Source of the DNA: CAZMOK01 sp964567785
Lineage (GTDB): Bacteria; Bacteroidota; Bacteroidia; Bacteroidales; JAGOPY01
Assembly (NCBI GenBank): GCA_964567785.1
Contig: CAZMOK010000106.1
Location: 1-7,141, forward strand
Reading direction: 5' to 3'
DNA length: 7,141 nt
Shown here: positions 1 to 6,608 of the stretch, piece by piece
Layout: every line of letters begins with the position of its first letter
Position numbering within the stretch: the first letter of the stretch is position 1
Made by a program: the position numbers and the translations under genes
The notes under the pieces: model-generated
Database searches by the model: none
Seen by the model: the letters and a program-made list of their open reading frames with translations, nothing else
What the model was told of the DNA's origin: nothing

Positions 1-1805
1 GTCAGTTCCAGTTCCCCTGATTCGGTTACAGTCAGTAAATGGCCGTCACTTACCGAAGCTTCGGGCTTGCTCGTCATCCAGAGGATCTCTGCATCATGGT
101 TTACCCTTCCTGCCTCAAATGCCAGTACCTCCATCTGGTAGGTTGATGTTTTTATCAAAGGGGGCAGGTCCCTGATCACGACCGTTTGCATCTGTCCGTT
201 TACGGAAGCATCGGGTGGAACATCAACAGCTCCCCTGATCTCAGTGGACAATTCACCCAGATACCCTGCGTTGGCCAATACGCCGTTATGCACTTTTACG
301 AAGTGTATCCTGTCAAGGTCGACATAATTTCCTCCGGGATCCACTGCCCAGGAGATGTCGAAGGCGTCACCCCCGGAGTTTTCGATTTCCGTTGTATAGG
401 GATTGTCGGGTATCGTAGGTTGTCCGGATATTTTGGCCGTGTTATCAGCATAGCCGAACGACCTCCTGAAAGACCTGATGATCGCTCCGGATGAATCGAT
501 GGTTGGAATTATACGCGTCCCGGAAAGCAAGTAGCTGCCGGCGGGTATACCGGGAAATGAATCTGGTTGCGGGTAATAAGGTTGGGTGTGGGTTGAGGTT
601 GTATGGATAACGCCTTCATTTCCCAGGTTATCTGCCCAGGGGACATTTTCGCCGGAGGCACCCGGATTGGTATAGGTCACTTCATAACCACTGACCGTGG
701 AGGTAAACCGGTAATCGCTGCCGGCCAGCTCGTACCAGGTATCATCGGGCAGCCCGTTGCCATTCTCATCTTTCATAACGGAAACAATTCCCGGTTCCGA
801 CCAGTCCTGGTATGCATTGCCAAAAATAGTAAAGTCAACACCATATGGGTTATCGGGGTGGTTCTCAACAGGCCCCTCGAATTGAAAAACCACATAACCT
901 CCAAAGGCACCCAGGCTGAGCGTACCGTTGACGCCCCCGGTTATTGAATTAGCTGACGATGGAACTCCCCACGGAACTGTATTGATAAGCTGTCCGGGTG
1001 CCGGTTTGTATTCCAGGACTTCCGAAATATAATGTGACATGGCGGTAAAGGTAAGGTCATCAAGGCAAAAATAGGTGGGGGTATTGATACCAAACTGCCC
1101 GGTATCAGTGGATTCCATCATAAATTTAAGACTGTCTACCGGACCAAGGGAACTGAGATCAACCCATTCCCATGTATTCACTATGTAGTCGTTCCCATTA
1201 TCCGGAAAACGATAGTCCGCAAGATAAAATCCAACAGTGTCGGTCGGCAGGCCATCAGCATAGCCCCAGGTATAAAGTTTGAAATAGTCAGGGTCGTCAC
1301 CGGTTTCCCCACCGAACTTTTTAGTGAATTCATCACCATTTTCCATGGCCAGGGCTGCCCAGGTGCTGTTGGTGACATAGAACCCCTGCACATTTCCTGC
1401 AGATTTGCCGGTAACATCCAGTACGATCGGAATTTGCTCAGCCGTTATCCAGTCTGTCGAAACATAGGCCACTGCATAATTCACTCCTCCAGAGGCAACA
1501 GGGTCAAAGCCCTCAGCGGTGATTGCGCTGTACTGGTTCAAAAAACCGGGAATGGAATCATTGGCCATGTTCGAATAGGAGAACCCGCTCCACGAGCCAA
1601 AAGCTTCATCGTAGGAATTCCTGAAGAAGGCCGGTCCGGAGGTGAAACCACCTGAAAGGTCTGAACCGTTCCAGTAGCTTTCGGGGTCCAGCGGCAGGTC
1701 CTCGAAATTTGCAATCAAAAGATCACCCCTCTGTCCGCTGTTTTGCCCGCTGGCGTTTAAAATGAATAAAAAGATTAAGATTGATAAAAAGCCAAAGTGT
1801 TTCAT
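1..1805 (-). CDS. B12-riboswitch-controlled DUF4465 surface protein, 3' end outside window
   Basis: An uninterrupted minus-strand frame of 601 codons plus two bases, open at the left edge. Residues 1-20 form a signal peptide (hydrophobic run, then NASG before Gln21) with no lipobox cysteine, so it is probably exported by Sec and not a lipoprotein. Residues about 28-256 match DUF4465 as I know it, with the SWSGFSYSN and NQYSAIT stretches and a closing CLDDLTFTA. Residues about 258-545 form a second domain seen in Bacteroidota proteins annotated 'cell surface protein', with GVDFTIFGNAYQDWSEPG, an acidic DENGNGLPDD loop (346-355) and FDISWAVD. From about 550 an Ig-like module begins and is cut off. 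Such proteins recur, from memory, in vitamin B12 uptake loci, and the cobalamin riboswitch upstream supports a surface role in corrinoid capture; this is inference. ATG at 1805 is preferred. An in-frame ATG at 1811 adds two residues, and TGA just above it (1817-1815) bounds the frame. A type IX sorting tail, if any, would lie off the window. Confidence 0.88.
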   Translation of the reverse strand, partial: MKHFGFLSILIFLFILNASGQNSGQRGDLLIANFEDLPLDPESYWNGSDLSGGFTSGPAFFRNSYDEAFGSWSGFSYSNMANDSIPGFLNQYSAITAEGFDPVASGGVNYAVAYVSTDWITAEQIPIVLDVTGKSAGNVQGFYVTNSTWAALAMENGDEFTKKFGGETGDDPDYFKLYTWGYADGLPTDTVGFYLADYRFPDNGNDYIVNTWEWVDLSSLGPVDSLKFMMESTDTGQFGINTPTYFCLDDLTFTAMSHYISEVLEYKPAPGQLINTVPWGVPSSANSITGGVNGTLSLGAFGGYVVFQFEGPVENHPDNPYGVDFTIFGNAYQDWSEPGIVSVMKDENGNGLPDDTWYELAGSDYRFTSTVSGYEVTYTNPGASGENVPWADNLGNEGVIHTTSTHTQPYYPQPDSFPGIPAGSYLLSGTRIIPTIDSSGAIIRSFRRSFGYADNTAKISGQPTIPDNPYTTEIENSGGDAFDISWAVDPGGNYVDLDRIHFVKVHNGVLANAGYLGELSTEIRGAVDVPPDASVNGQMQTVVIRDLPPLIKTSTYQMEVLAFEAGRVNHDAEILWMTSKPEASVSDGHLLTVTESGELEL

Positions 1806-1954
1806 GGGCATAAATCAACTATTAATTAATGGTTTACACATTGTTGCATCAACAACTGAATCTAATATTGATTTTGCAGCAGACGATGGAACGGAGGAAA
1901 GTCATGAAACATCGCTTATTGGGCTGCCTGTTCACCGCAGGATGCAAAACCAAT
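1806..1954 (-). promoter_or_regulatory. Riboswitch leader / expression platform
   Basis: This 149-base untranslated stretch joins the aptamer to the start codon. Just after P1 there is a small hairpin (1927-1941 on the plus strand; 4-bp stem, RNA loop CGGUGAA), placed where the kissing-loop hairpin usually lies. Its GGUGA could pair with the aptamer loop UCCCC at four of five positions. A second perfect hairpin, TTGTTG-ATG-CAACAA, lies at 1841-1855, about 35 bases before the start codon. I see no GC-rich stem followed by a U-run, so control by translation initiation, or through the kissing loop, seems likelier than intrinsic termination. The mechanism is inference. Confidence 0.4.
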
Positions 1955-2154
1955 GCTTCACCGGCAGGTCTTCTGACTTGTCCCGGCTCCTGAAACCTTC
2001 CCATTCTGAGGGGATCAGAACAGTGGTTCTATTTTCAGGAGCCCCACGGTCTTTAAAGACCGGAACTCACAGCAGCGGGAACTGTTGCCGATTCTCACGG
2101 CATTCCCTTTTAATCCCTTCCGCCTTGTGGCGGACCCCAGGGAACCAATGAAGC
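1955..2154 (-). promoter_or_regulatory. Cobalamin riboswitch
   Basis: Read on the minus strand, this 200-base stretch carries the conserved cobalamin aptamer signatures: AAAAGGGAATGCCGTGAGAA, then CCCGCTGCTGTGA, then CCACTG, and finally AAGTCAGAAGACCTGCC at the 3' side. The outer stem P1 pairs 2149-2154 with 1955-1960. Other helices are visible: a 6-bp hairpin at 2119-2134, a self-complementary 16-mer at 2047-2062, an 11-bp perfect stem between 1985-1995 and 2033-2043, and inside it a 6-bp stem (2004-2009 with 2015-2020) whose RNA loop is UCCCC. In this RNA class, cobalamin binding switches the downstream gene off. Here the only downstream gene in the window is the DUF4465 surface protein on the same strand. 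The aptamer type (adenosyl- or methyl-cobalamin) cannot be settled by eye, though the long peripheral arms suggest the large Cbl class. Confidence 0.95.
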
Positions 2155-2222
2155 GGTAAAGGTAAGGTTAATATAGCGGATCATGAAACATTCAAATGAT
2201 TTTGTTATTAACAGTATCGGAT

Positions 2223-2230
2223 AAAAGATA
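2223..2230 (-). promoter_or_regulatory. Candidate -7 box for the riboswitch transcript
   Basis: On the minus strand this reads TATCTTTT, one base away from the Bacteroidota -7 consensus TAnnTTTG, and it would place the transcript start roughly 60 bases before the aptamer. No clear -33 TTTG lies at the expected distance. A rival, CATTTG at about 2198-2193, fits the consensus less well. Treat as a weak candidate only. Confidence 0.25.
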
Positions 2231-2330
2231 GAAGTTGAAGATCCGGACGGTGAATTAATTTTGGTGTTTGAGTGTTTGAGCGGCAGGGTGTTGTGGAAAT
2301 TGCTACATGGTATAGATTAATAATTATTCC

Positions 2331-2365
2331 TTTGTAGTCTTTGAGTGAACCATTTAATACTTTTG
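2331..2365 (+). promoter_or_regulatory. Candidate Bacteroidota-type promoter for the cupin gene
   Basis: TACTTTTG at 2358-2365 matches the -7 consensus TAnnTTTG exactly, and a -33-like TTTG lies at 2331-2334, 23 bases upstream, the upper end of usual spacing. The transcript would have a leader of about 85 bases. A second candidate, TATCTTTC at 2393-2400, follows a T-run and would give a shorter leader but lacks a well-placed -33 box. Confidence 0.4.
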
Positions 2366-2455
2366 AGACAGCCTTTTTAATCATTTTTTTTGTATCTTTC
2401 CGTGTGAACCTCTGTAACCCTATTTATTGTTTACCAGGATAAAGAATATTCAAAT

Positions 2456-2821
2456 ATGAGCATCCGGAAAGTAAATATTGAAAGCAAATTAGCACAATTC
2501 CATGATCACTGGAACCCCCGTATAGTTGGCGAACTTAACGGACAGTTTGTAAAAGTTGTAAAACTCAAAGGCACTTTTATCTGGCACAAGCACGACGGAG
2601 AGGATGAGCTGTTTTACATACTCAAAGGAGAACTGAAAGTTGAGTTCAAAGACAAAACCATTTCAGTCCGTGAGAACGAATTCCTTATAGTGCCTCAGGG
2701 TATTGAGCACCGTTCACATGCAGAGCATGAAGTTTGGGCCATGATCTTCGAGCCGGCATCTACCATTAACACAGGCGACCAAAGGAGCAAGATGACCAGG
2801 GAACACCTTGAGAGGATCTGA
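2456..2821 (+). CDS. Small single-domain cupin protein
   Basis: A 121-residue protein made almost entirely of one cupin_2 beta-barrel, a usual length for stand-alone small cupins. Cupin motif 1 lies at residues 39-58: Gly39, His44, His46, Glu51 and Gly58. Motif 2 lies at about 74-85: Pro80, Gly82 and His85. The four expected metal ligands (His44, His46, Glu51, His85) are all present, so it probably binds a divalent metal. There is no signal peptide, so it should be cytoplasmic. The substrate cannot be told: this family includes isomerases, dioxygenases and sugar- or ligand-binding proteins. The tail after residue 100 is polar and probably a short helix. The ATG has no clear Shine-Dalgarno sequence, as is common in this phylum. 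It stands alone, with 178 bases to the next gene and divergent from the B12 locus; a functional tie to that locus is not supported. Confidence 0.88.
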   Translation: MSIRKVNIESKLAQFHDHWNPRIVGELNGQFVKVVKLKGTFIWHKHDGEDELFYILKGELKVEFKDKTISVRENEFLIVPQGIEHRSHAEHEVWAMIFEPASTINTGDQRSKMTREHLERI

Positions 2822-2955
2822 TTTCTTTTAATGACAGTCGAAAGAACCCAAACATATGACTTTCACCTTTCTGGTAACAGGAATTATTTTCAGTCATTAT
2901 CCCTGAACTTCTTCTCCTGAAATCCGTTAAAGAACCAATAAACTTTTTCTTTTAG

Positions 2956-2963
2956 TAACTTCG
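2956..2963 (+). promoter_or_regulatory. Candidate -7 box before the WCWHD protein gene
   Basis: TAACTTCG followed by C differs by one base from the TAnnTTTG box and lies 37 bases before the TTG start at 3000, giving a short leader. No TTTG is seen at the -33 position. The rest of the gap between 2822 and 2999 shows no gene and no strong terminator hairpin. Confidence 0.3.
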
Positions 2964-2999
2964 CGTTTGATTTGAAAATCACAGCATTGCCTGTACACT

Positions 3000-3530
3000 T
3001 TGAAAAAGATCATGGCCATAATACTTCTTTTCTCCCTGCTGGCACCCGTTGCCGGTCTATATCTATGGCTCCGTTATGAAAAAAAGCTGGTGAAAGAAGA
3101 GGTAAAGCAAGCCATTCTCGGAGGGCTTGAAAAAGATCAACTGGTGTGCCTGAATTTTTCTGTTGATGAGGTTGAAAGAATGATCGAATGGGAAAACGAC
3201 TATGAGTTTGAATACCGGGGGGAAATGTACGATGTGGTTGAAACCGAATATTCAGACAACTCCATCAGTTACTGGTGCTGGCACGACAGCAAGGAGACCA
3301 GGCTGAACGACCGGATAGGCGATCTTCTTGCGGGAGGGTTGAATGATGATCCTGTTAACCAGGACAAACACATTAAGCTTCTCCAATTCTTTAAGTCATT
3401 GTATCCCACAATTACAGGGCAGATTGAGCCCACTCACCCAATATTTTCAAGTATAGAAACGGACCTGATCAGAAAACACTGGAAATCCCCTGTCCTTTCT
3501 CCACCTGTGCCCCCTCCCGAAATAGTTTGA
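3000..3530 (+). CDS. Membrane-anchored protein of unknown function with WCWHD motif
   Basis: A 176-residue protein of no named family that I can assign. Residues 1-24 (two lysines, then a hydrophobic stretch to LYLWLRY) form an uncleaved signal anchor or signal peptide, so the rest should face the periplasm. A charged helical stretch follows (27-48), then a compact region with EFEYRGEMYDVVE (69-81) and Trp92-Cys93-Trp94-His95-Asp96. Residues 105-136 look helical, and the tail is proline-rich (SPPVPPPEIV). The other cysteine is Cys50. I recall similar Bacteroidota proteins with a WCWWD-type motif next to TonB-dependent receptors, and here the receptor gene follows on the same strand after 84 bases; a role accessory to the receptor is inference. 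The start is TTG at 3000, since the lysine-rich beginning completes the signal. ATG at 3012 is the alternative and would leave a weaker positive end. Confidence 0.72.
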   Translation: MKKIMAIILLFSLLAPVAGLYLWLRYEKKLVKEEVKQAILGGLEKDQLVCLNFSVDEVERMIEWENDYEFEYRGEMYDVVETEYSDNSISYWCWHDSKETRLNDRIGDLLAGGLNDDPVNQDKHIKLLQFFKSLYPTITGQIEPTHPIFSSIETDLIRKHWKSPVLSPPVPPPEIV

Positions 3531-3562
3531 TATAAATACGTGCAGTTTTATGTTGCAAATGG

Positions 3563-3592
3563 ATGATCTTCCGGGATCATTGATATTTTTTT
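3563..3592 (+). terminator. Weak terminator-like hairpin between the WCWHD gene and the receptor gene
   Basis: ATGATC at 3563-3568 pairs with GATCAT at 3575-3580 around a six-base loop, and a run of seven T lies at 3586-3592 after a five-base gap. The stem is short, with only two GC pairs, and the T-run is not directly attached, so termination would be partial at best. The same T-rich segment may belong to a promoter for the receptor gene. Confidence 0.28.
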
Positions 3593-3614
3593 CGAACTAT
3601 TAAAAAGACGATAG

Positions 3615-6026
3615 ATGAGAAAACTAATTCTATTGTTGGTTGCACTGGTGATGAGTACCGGTGCAATCGCACAGATAATTACTGTTAAGGACAAAGAAAC
3701 AAGCCTGCCGCTGGATCTTGTTACAATAGCCAGTGAGGATCCGAAGGCTTTTGCTGTGACCAATCCCCGGGGCCAGGCCAAGATCTCAGCCTTTGAAGGG
3801 TCAGAAAAGATAGAGATCAGGCTGATGGGCTACAAAACAACTGATTTAAGTTATTCCGGTATTGAGGATGCAGGATTTATGATAGAGCTTATGCCCTCCC
3901 AGATATCCCTCAACCAGGTTGTCATCTCTGCAACACGCTGGAGCCAGCCAAAAAGAGACATCCCTGCCAAAATAACGAGCATTACACCTAAGGATGCTGC
4001 ACTCCAGAACCCACAGACAGCAGCCGACCTGCTGGGTTCATCAGGGGAGGTTTTTATCCAGAAGAGCCAGCAGGGTGGCGGCAGCCCTATGATAAGAGGA
4101 TTTTCGACAAACAGGTTGCTTTATACCGTGGACGGGGTGCGTATGAACACTGCCATTTTCCGCAGCGGCAACCTCCAGAATGTCATTTCACTCGACCCCT
4201 TTGCCATTGAAAACACCGAGGTCTATTTCGGTCCAGGTTCAGTAATTTACGGTAGTGATGCCATTGGAGCTGTTATGAGCTTCCATACACTCACACCCCG
4301 TTTTTCACTCACAGACAAACCGATGGTCACAGGCAGGGCTGAAGCGAGGCATTCCACGGCAAACAATGAGTTCACCGGTCATTTCAATATCAATGTAGGC
4401 TGGAAGAAATGGGCGGCAATTACCAGCTTCTCGGCCAACAATTACGGCGACCTGCTTATGGGAAGGAACGGTCCCGATGAGTATCTGCGTGATTTTTATG
4501 TTAAAAGGATCGATGGAACAGATGTTTTGGTTGCTAACAAAAACCCGCGCCTGCAGGTCCCTTCGGGTTACTCTCAGATGAACCTTATGCAAAAAGTCAG
4601 GTACAAGCCCGTTGAAAACTGGGACTTCCAGTATGGCTTCCATTATTCCACAACGTCTGATTACGACCGTTACGACAGGCTGATAAGGACCCGTGACGGA
4701 CTGCCCCGCAGTGCTGAGTGGAAATACGGTCCGCAGGTGTGGATGATGAACAACCTAAGTGTAACCCACAGTACAGAAAACGGTTTCTTCGAACAGATGA
4801 CCATCCGGCTGGCCCACCAGTTTTTCGAGGAAAGCCGGATCGACAGGGACTTCAATGATATTAACAGGTTCAGGAGGGTGGAAAAAGTAAATGCTTTTTC
4901 GGCCAACGTCGACTTTCAAAAAAGGATCAAAGGGAAAACAACACTTTTTTACGGTTTTGAATCCGTTGTGAACGATGTAAATTCGGAGGGGACCGACGAA
5001 GATATCACAACCCGCCTTGTAAGTCCCGGTCCATCAAGGTATCCGCAGTCGACCTGGTCGTCGTATGCCGCCTACCTGACCCTTCAGCACCAGCTTACAG
5101 AAAAACTGATGTTGCAGGCCGGGGCCAGATATAATCGGTACATGCTGGATGCAGACTTCACGGCAAACCTCGATTTTTATCCGCTGCCGTTCAGCACAGC
5201 GGAATTAAACAACGGGGCCTTGACGGGAAGCATAGGTACCGTCTATTCACCGTCAGAAAAACTCACCCTGAACCTCAATGCATCCACCGGTTTCCGCTCG
5301 CCAAACGTAGACGATATAGGAAAAATATTCGATTCGGAGCCGGGGTCGGTAGTTGTACCAAATCCTGATTTAAAAGCCGAATACGCTTACAACCTGGAAG
5401 CCGGCATTGCCAAAGTATTCGGTGAGGCGGTCAAGATCGATCTCAACGCTTTCTATACAATCCTCGACAATGCCATGGTACGCCGTGATTATACTTTGAA
5501 CGGGCAGGACAGCATAATGTACGATGGTGAAATGAGTAAGGTACAGGCCGTTCAGAATGCATCACAAGCTACCGTTTACGGGTTCGAAGCGGGTATTGAA
5601 ATAAAGCTGCCCGGCGGGGTGGCCTTATCGTCGAGGTATAATTACCAGGTTGGCGAAGAAGAGCTGGAAGACGGTACCACGAGCCCTACCCGGCATGCAG
5701 CGCCCGGGTTCGGGGTTACCAGGCTGACCTATCTTTTCAATAAGCTGAATATGCAGTTTTATGCAATTTACAGCGGAGGAAAGGATTTTGATGAAATGCC
5801 GGAAGAAGAGAAGGGCAAAGATTATCTTTATGCAACTGATGAAAACGGCAATCCCTACTCTCCATCGTGGTATACCCTGAACTTTAAGGCCATGTACCAG
5901 TTGACAGATATATTTTCAGTAAGCGCAGGGGTTGAAAACCTGACCGATCAGCGCTACAGGCCTTACAGTTCAGGCATCACAGCTCCCGGAAGGAACTTTA
6001 TCCTTTCAGTACGTGCAACTTTTTAG
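3615..6026 (+). CDS. TonB-dependent outer-membrane receptor, haem-receptor-like
   Basis: An 803-residue outer-membrane active transporter energised by TonB-ExbBD. Residues 1-20 are a signal peptide ending in AIAQ. Residues about 21-95 form the carboxypeptidase-regulatory-like domain typical of Bacteroidota receptors. A TonB-box-like LNQVVISATR lies at 99-108. The plug spans about 112-225 with GGGSPMIRGF (154-163), LLYTVDGVRMN (168-178) and FGPGSVIYGSDAIGAV (205-220). The 22-strand barrel follows and ends in GRNFILSVRATF, with the C-terminal Phe needed for outer-membrane insertion. The plug motifs and FRSP (560-563) with NPDL (583-586) resemble the haemin/haemoglobin receptor family (FRAP and NPNL boxes). 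However, no histidine lies between these two motifs, although haem receptors such as HemR have one, so haem as substrate is uncertain; siderophore or copper-type ligands remain possible. There is no cobalamin riboswitch on this strand, so it is not an obvious BtuB. Full length, no frameshift. Confidence 0.92.
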   Translation: MRKLILLLVALVMSTGAIAQIITVKDKETSLPLDLVTIASEDPKAFAVTNPRGQAKISAFEGSEKIEIRLMGYKTTDLSYSGIEDAGFMIELMPSQISLNQVVISATRWSQPKRDIPAKITSITPKDAALQNPQTAADLLGSSGEVFIQKSQQGGGSPMIRGFSTNRLLYTVDGVRMNTAIFRSGNLQNVISLDPFAIENTEVYFGPGSVIYGSDAIGAVMSFHTLTPRFSLTDKPMVTGRAEARHSTANNEFTGHFNINVGWKKWAAITSFSANNYGDLLMGRNGPDEYLRDFYVKRIDGTDVLVANKNPRLQVPSGYSQMNLMQKVRYKPVENWDFQYGFHYSTTSDYDRYDRLIRTRDGLPRSAEWKYGPQVWMMNNLSVTHSTENGFFEQMTIRLAHQFFEESRIDRDFNDINRFRRVEKVNAFSANVDFQKRIKGKTTLFYGFESVVNDVNSEGTDEDITTRLVSPGPSRYPQSTWSSYAAYLTLQHQLTEKLMLQAGARYNRYMLDADFTANLDFYPLPFSTAELNNGALTGSIGTVYSPSEKLTLNLNASTGFRSPNVDDIGKIFDSEPGSVVVPNPDLKAEYAYNLEAGIAKVFGEAVKIDLNAFYTILDNAMVRRDYTLNGQDSIMYDGEMSKVQAVQNASQATVYGFEAGIEIKLPGGVALSSRYNYQVGEEELEDGTTSPTRHAAPGFGVTRLTYLFNKLNMQFYAIYSGGKDFDEMPEEEKGKDYLYATDENGNPYSPSWYTLNFKAMYQLTDIFSVSAGVENLTDQRYRPYSSGITAPGRNFILSVRATF

Positions 6027-6050
6027 GAGGGTTATTGTTAAATTAGATGT

Positions 6051-6081
6051 AATTTAGAATACAGAATTCAAAATTTAGAAT
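6051..6081 (+). repeat. Paired 10-base AT-rich direct repeat upstream of the OsmC gene
   Basis: AATTTAGAAT occurs at 6051-6060 and again at 6072-6081, start to start 21 bases, close to two helical turns. Between them is GAATTC, and AATTC/GAATT also form a short inverted repeat. The second copy ends eight bases before the ATG at 6089. It could be an operator, but low-complexity AT-rich drift is the plainer explanation. Confidence 0.4.
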
Positions 6082-6088
6082 TAAAAGT

Positions 6089-6508
6089 ATGTCAACAAGC
6101 AATTCAAAAGCAAAATGGAACGGGACCCTCAAGGAGGGCAAAGGAATTATGAACTTCACAGGGTATGAAGGCCCTTTTACATTCGCCTCAAGGTTTGCGG
6201 ACGGAAAGGAGACCAACCCCGAAGAACTGCTCGGAGCAGCTCATGCAGGCTGTTTCTCACAGTTCCTTTCGGCGCTTATCAGCGGTGAAGACCTGGTACC
6301 CGAAATAGAAACAAAAGCAAAGGTACATCTTGGGAATGATGATACCGGGCCACTGATCACCGGGATCGAACTGTCGACAGAAGTGAAATGTGACGGCTTG
6401 TCGCAAGAAAAATTTGACGAACTTGCAGCCAAGGCAAAAGAAAACTGCCCGGTTTCAAGACTGTTTAAACCGACTGATGTCAAGCTGGAAGCAAAACTTA
6501 TCCAGTAA
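6089..6508 (+). CDS. osmC: OsmC-family thiol peroxidase
   Basis: A 139-residue cytoplasmic protein, the usual OsmC length. It reduces organic hydroperoxides (and less well hydrogen peroxide) with a reactive cysteine pair. Cys55 in NPEELLGAAHAGCF is the peroxidatic residue and Cys120 in AKENCPVSRLF is the resolving one. Arg35 and Glu46 sit 20 and 9 residues before Cys55, the same spacing as the catalytic Arg and Glu of E. coli OsmC, which favours the OsmC branch over Ohr. An additional cysteine, Cys101, is not part of the family motif. The start ATG has no clear Shine-Dalgarno sequence. The gene begins 62 bases after the receptor stop with no terminator hairpin between, so read-through from the receptor gene is possible, and it ends at a strong terminator. 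A direct repeat just upstream may be a control site. Confidence 0.93.
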   Translation: MSTSNSKAKWNGTLKEGKGIMNFTGYEGPFTFASRFADGKETNPEELLGAAHAGCFSQFLSALISGEDLVPEIETKAKVHLGNDDTGPLITGIELSTEVKCDGLSQEKFDELAAKAKENCPVSRLFKPTDVKLEAKLIQ

Positions 6509-6542
6509 AGAAATATCGGTGTTACGTTTTATTAAAAATTGC

Positions 6543-6563
6543 AAGGGGGAGTAATCCCCCTTT
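6543..6563 (+). terminator. Rho-independent terminator after osmC
   Basis: AAGGGGGA at 6543-6550 pairs perfectly with TCCCCCTT at 6555-6562 around the tetraloop GTAA, and is followed by T-rich sequence (TTTACTATTTT). It lies 34 bases after the osmC stop and separates it from the next gene. Because the stem also begins with A residues, it may act weakly on the opposite strand too. Confidence 0.78.
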
Positions 6564-6608
6564 ACTATTTTCCGGTATTTTTCTGGCTTTATCAAATTTG
6601 TTTATTTA

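Larger units (their letters stand above)
2155..2455. other. Divergent intergenic region without a gene
   Basis: About 300 AT-rich bases separate the riboswitch (leftward) from the cupin gene (rightward). No credible reading frame is present. The region holds candidate promoters for both directions and a perfect 8-base tandem repeat, GTGTTTGA twice, at 2264-2279. It also has a T-rich run at 2384-2391. Nothing else recognisable was seen. Confidence 0.6.

Noticed and set aside
186..1655. Plus-strand open frames at 186-494, 603-947 and 1434-1655, and a minus-strand one at 1181-1417
   Set aside because: All lie inside the long continuous minus-strand DUF4465 frame, and their peptides look like shadow translations with no recognisable domain.
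1762..2151. A 129-codon plus-strand open frame across the riboswitch
   Set aside because: It is antisense to the cobalamin aptamer and the 5' end of the DUF4465 gene. Its sequence is explained by the RNA motifs, and the peptide has no domain character.
2264..2279. Tandem GTGTTTGA repeat as a possible element boundary or small array
   Set aside because: Only two copies of eight bases, with no flanking inverted repeats, so it is likely slippage; recorded within the intergenic entry.
2829..2900. TAATGAC and GTCATTA inverted pair after the cupin gene
   Set aside because: The arms are seven bases long and about 60 bases apart, with no following T-run, so this is not a convincing terminator or operator.
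3548..4906. Minus-strand open frames at 3548-3781, 4305-4643 and 4670-4906
   Set aside because: They overlap the receptor gene, whose own frame has continuous motifs, so they are antisense shadows.
6025..6050. AGGAGG just after the receptor stop, resembling a strong ribosome binding site
   Set aside because: The nearest ATG downstream is followed at once by the stop codon TAA, and it is too far from the osmC start to serve it.
6241..6483. Minus-strand open frame of 80 codons
   Set aside because: Antisense to osmC, whose catalytic residues are all in place on the plus strand.
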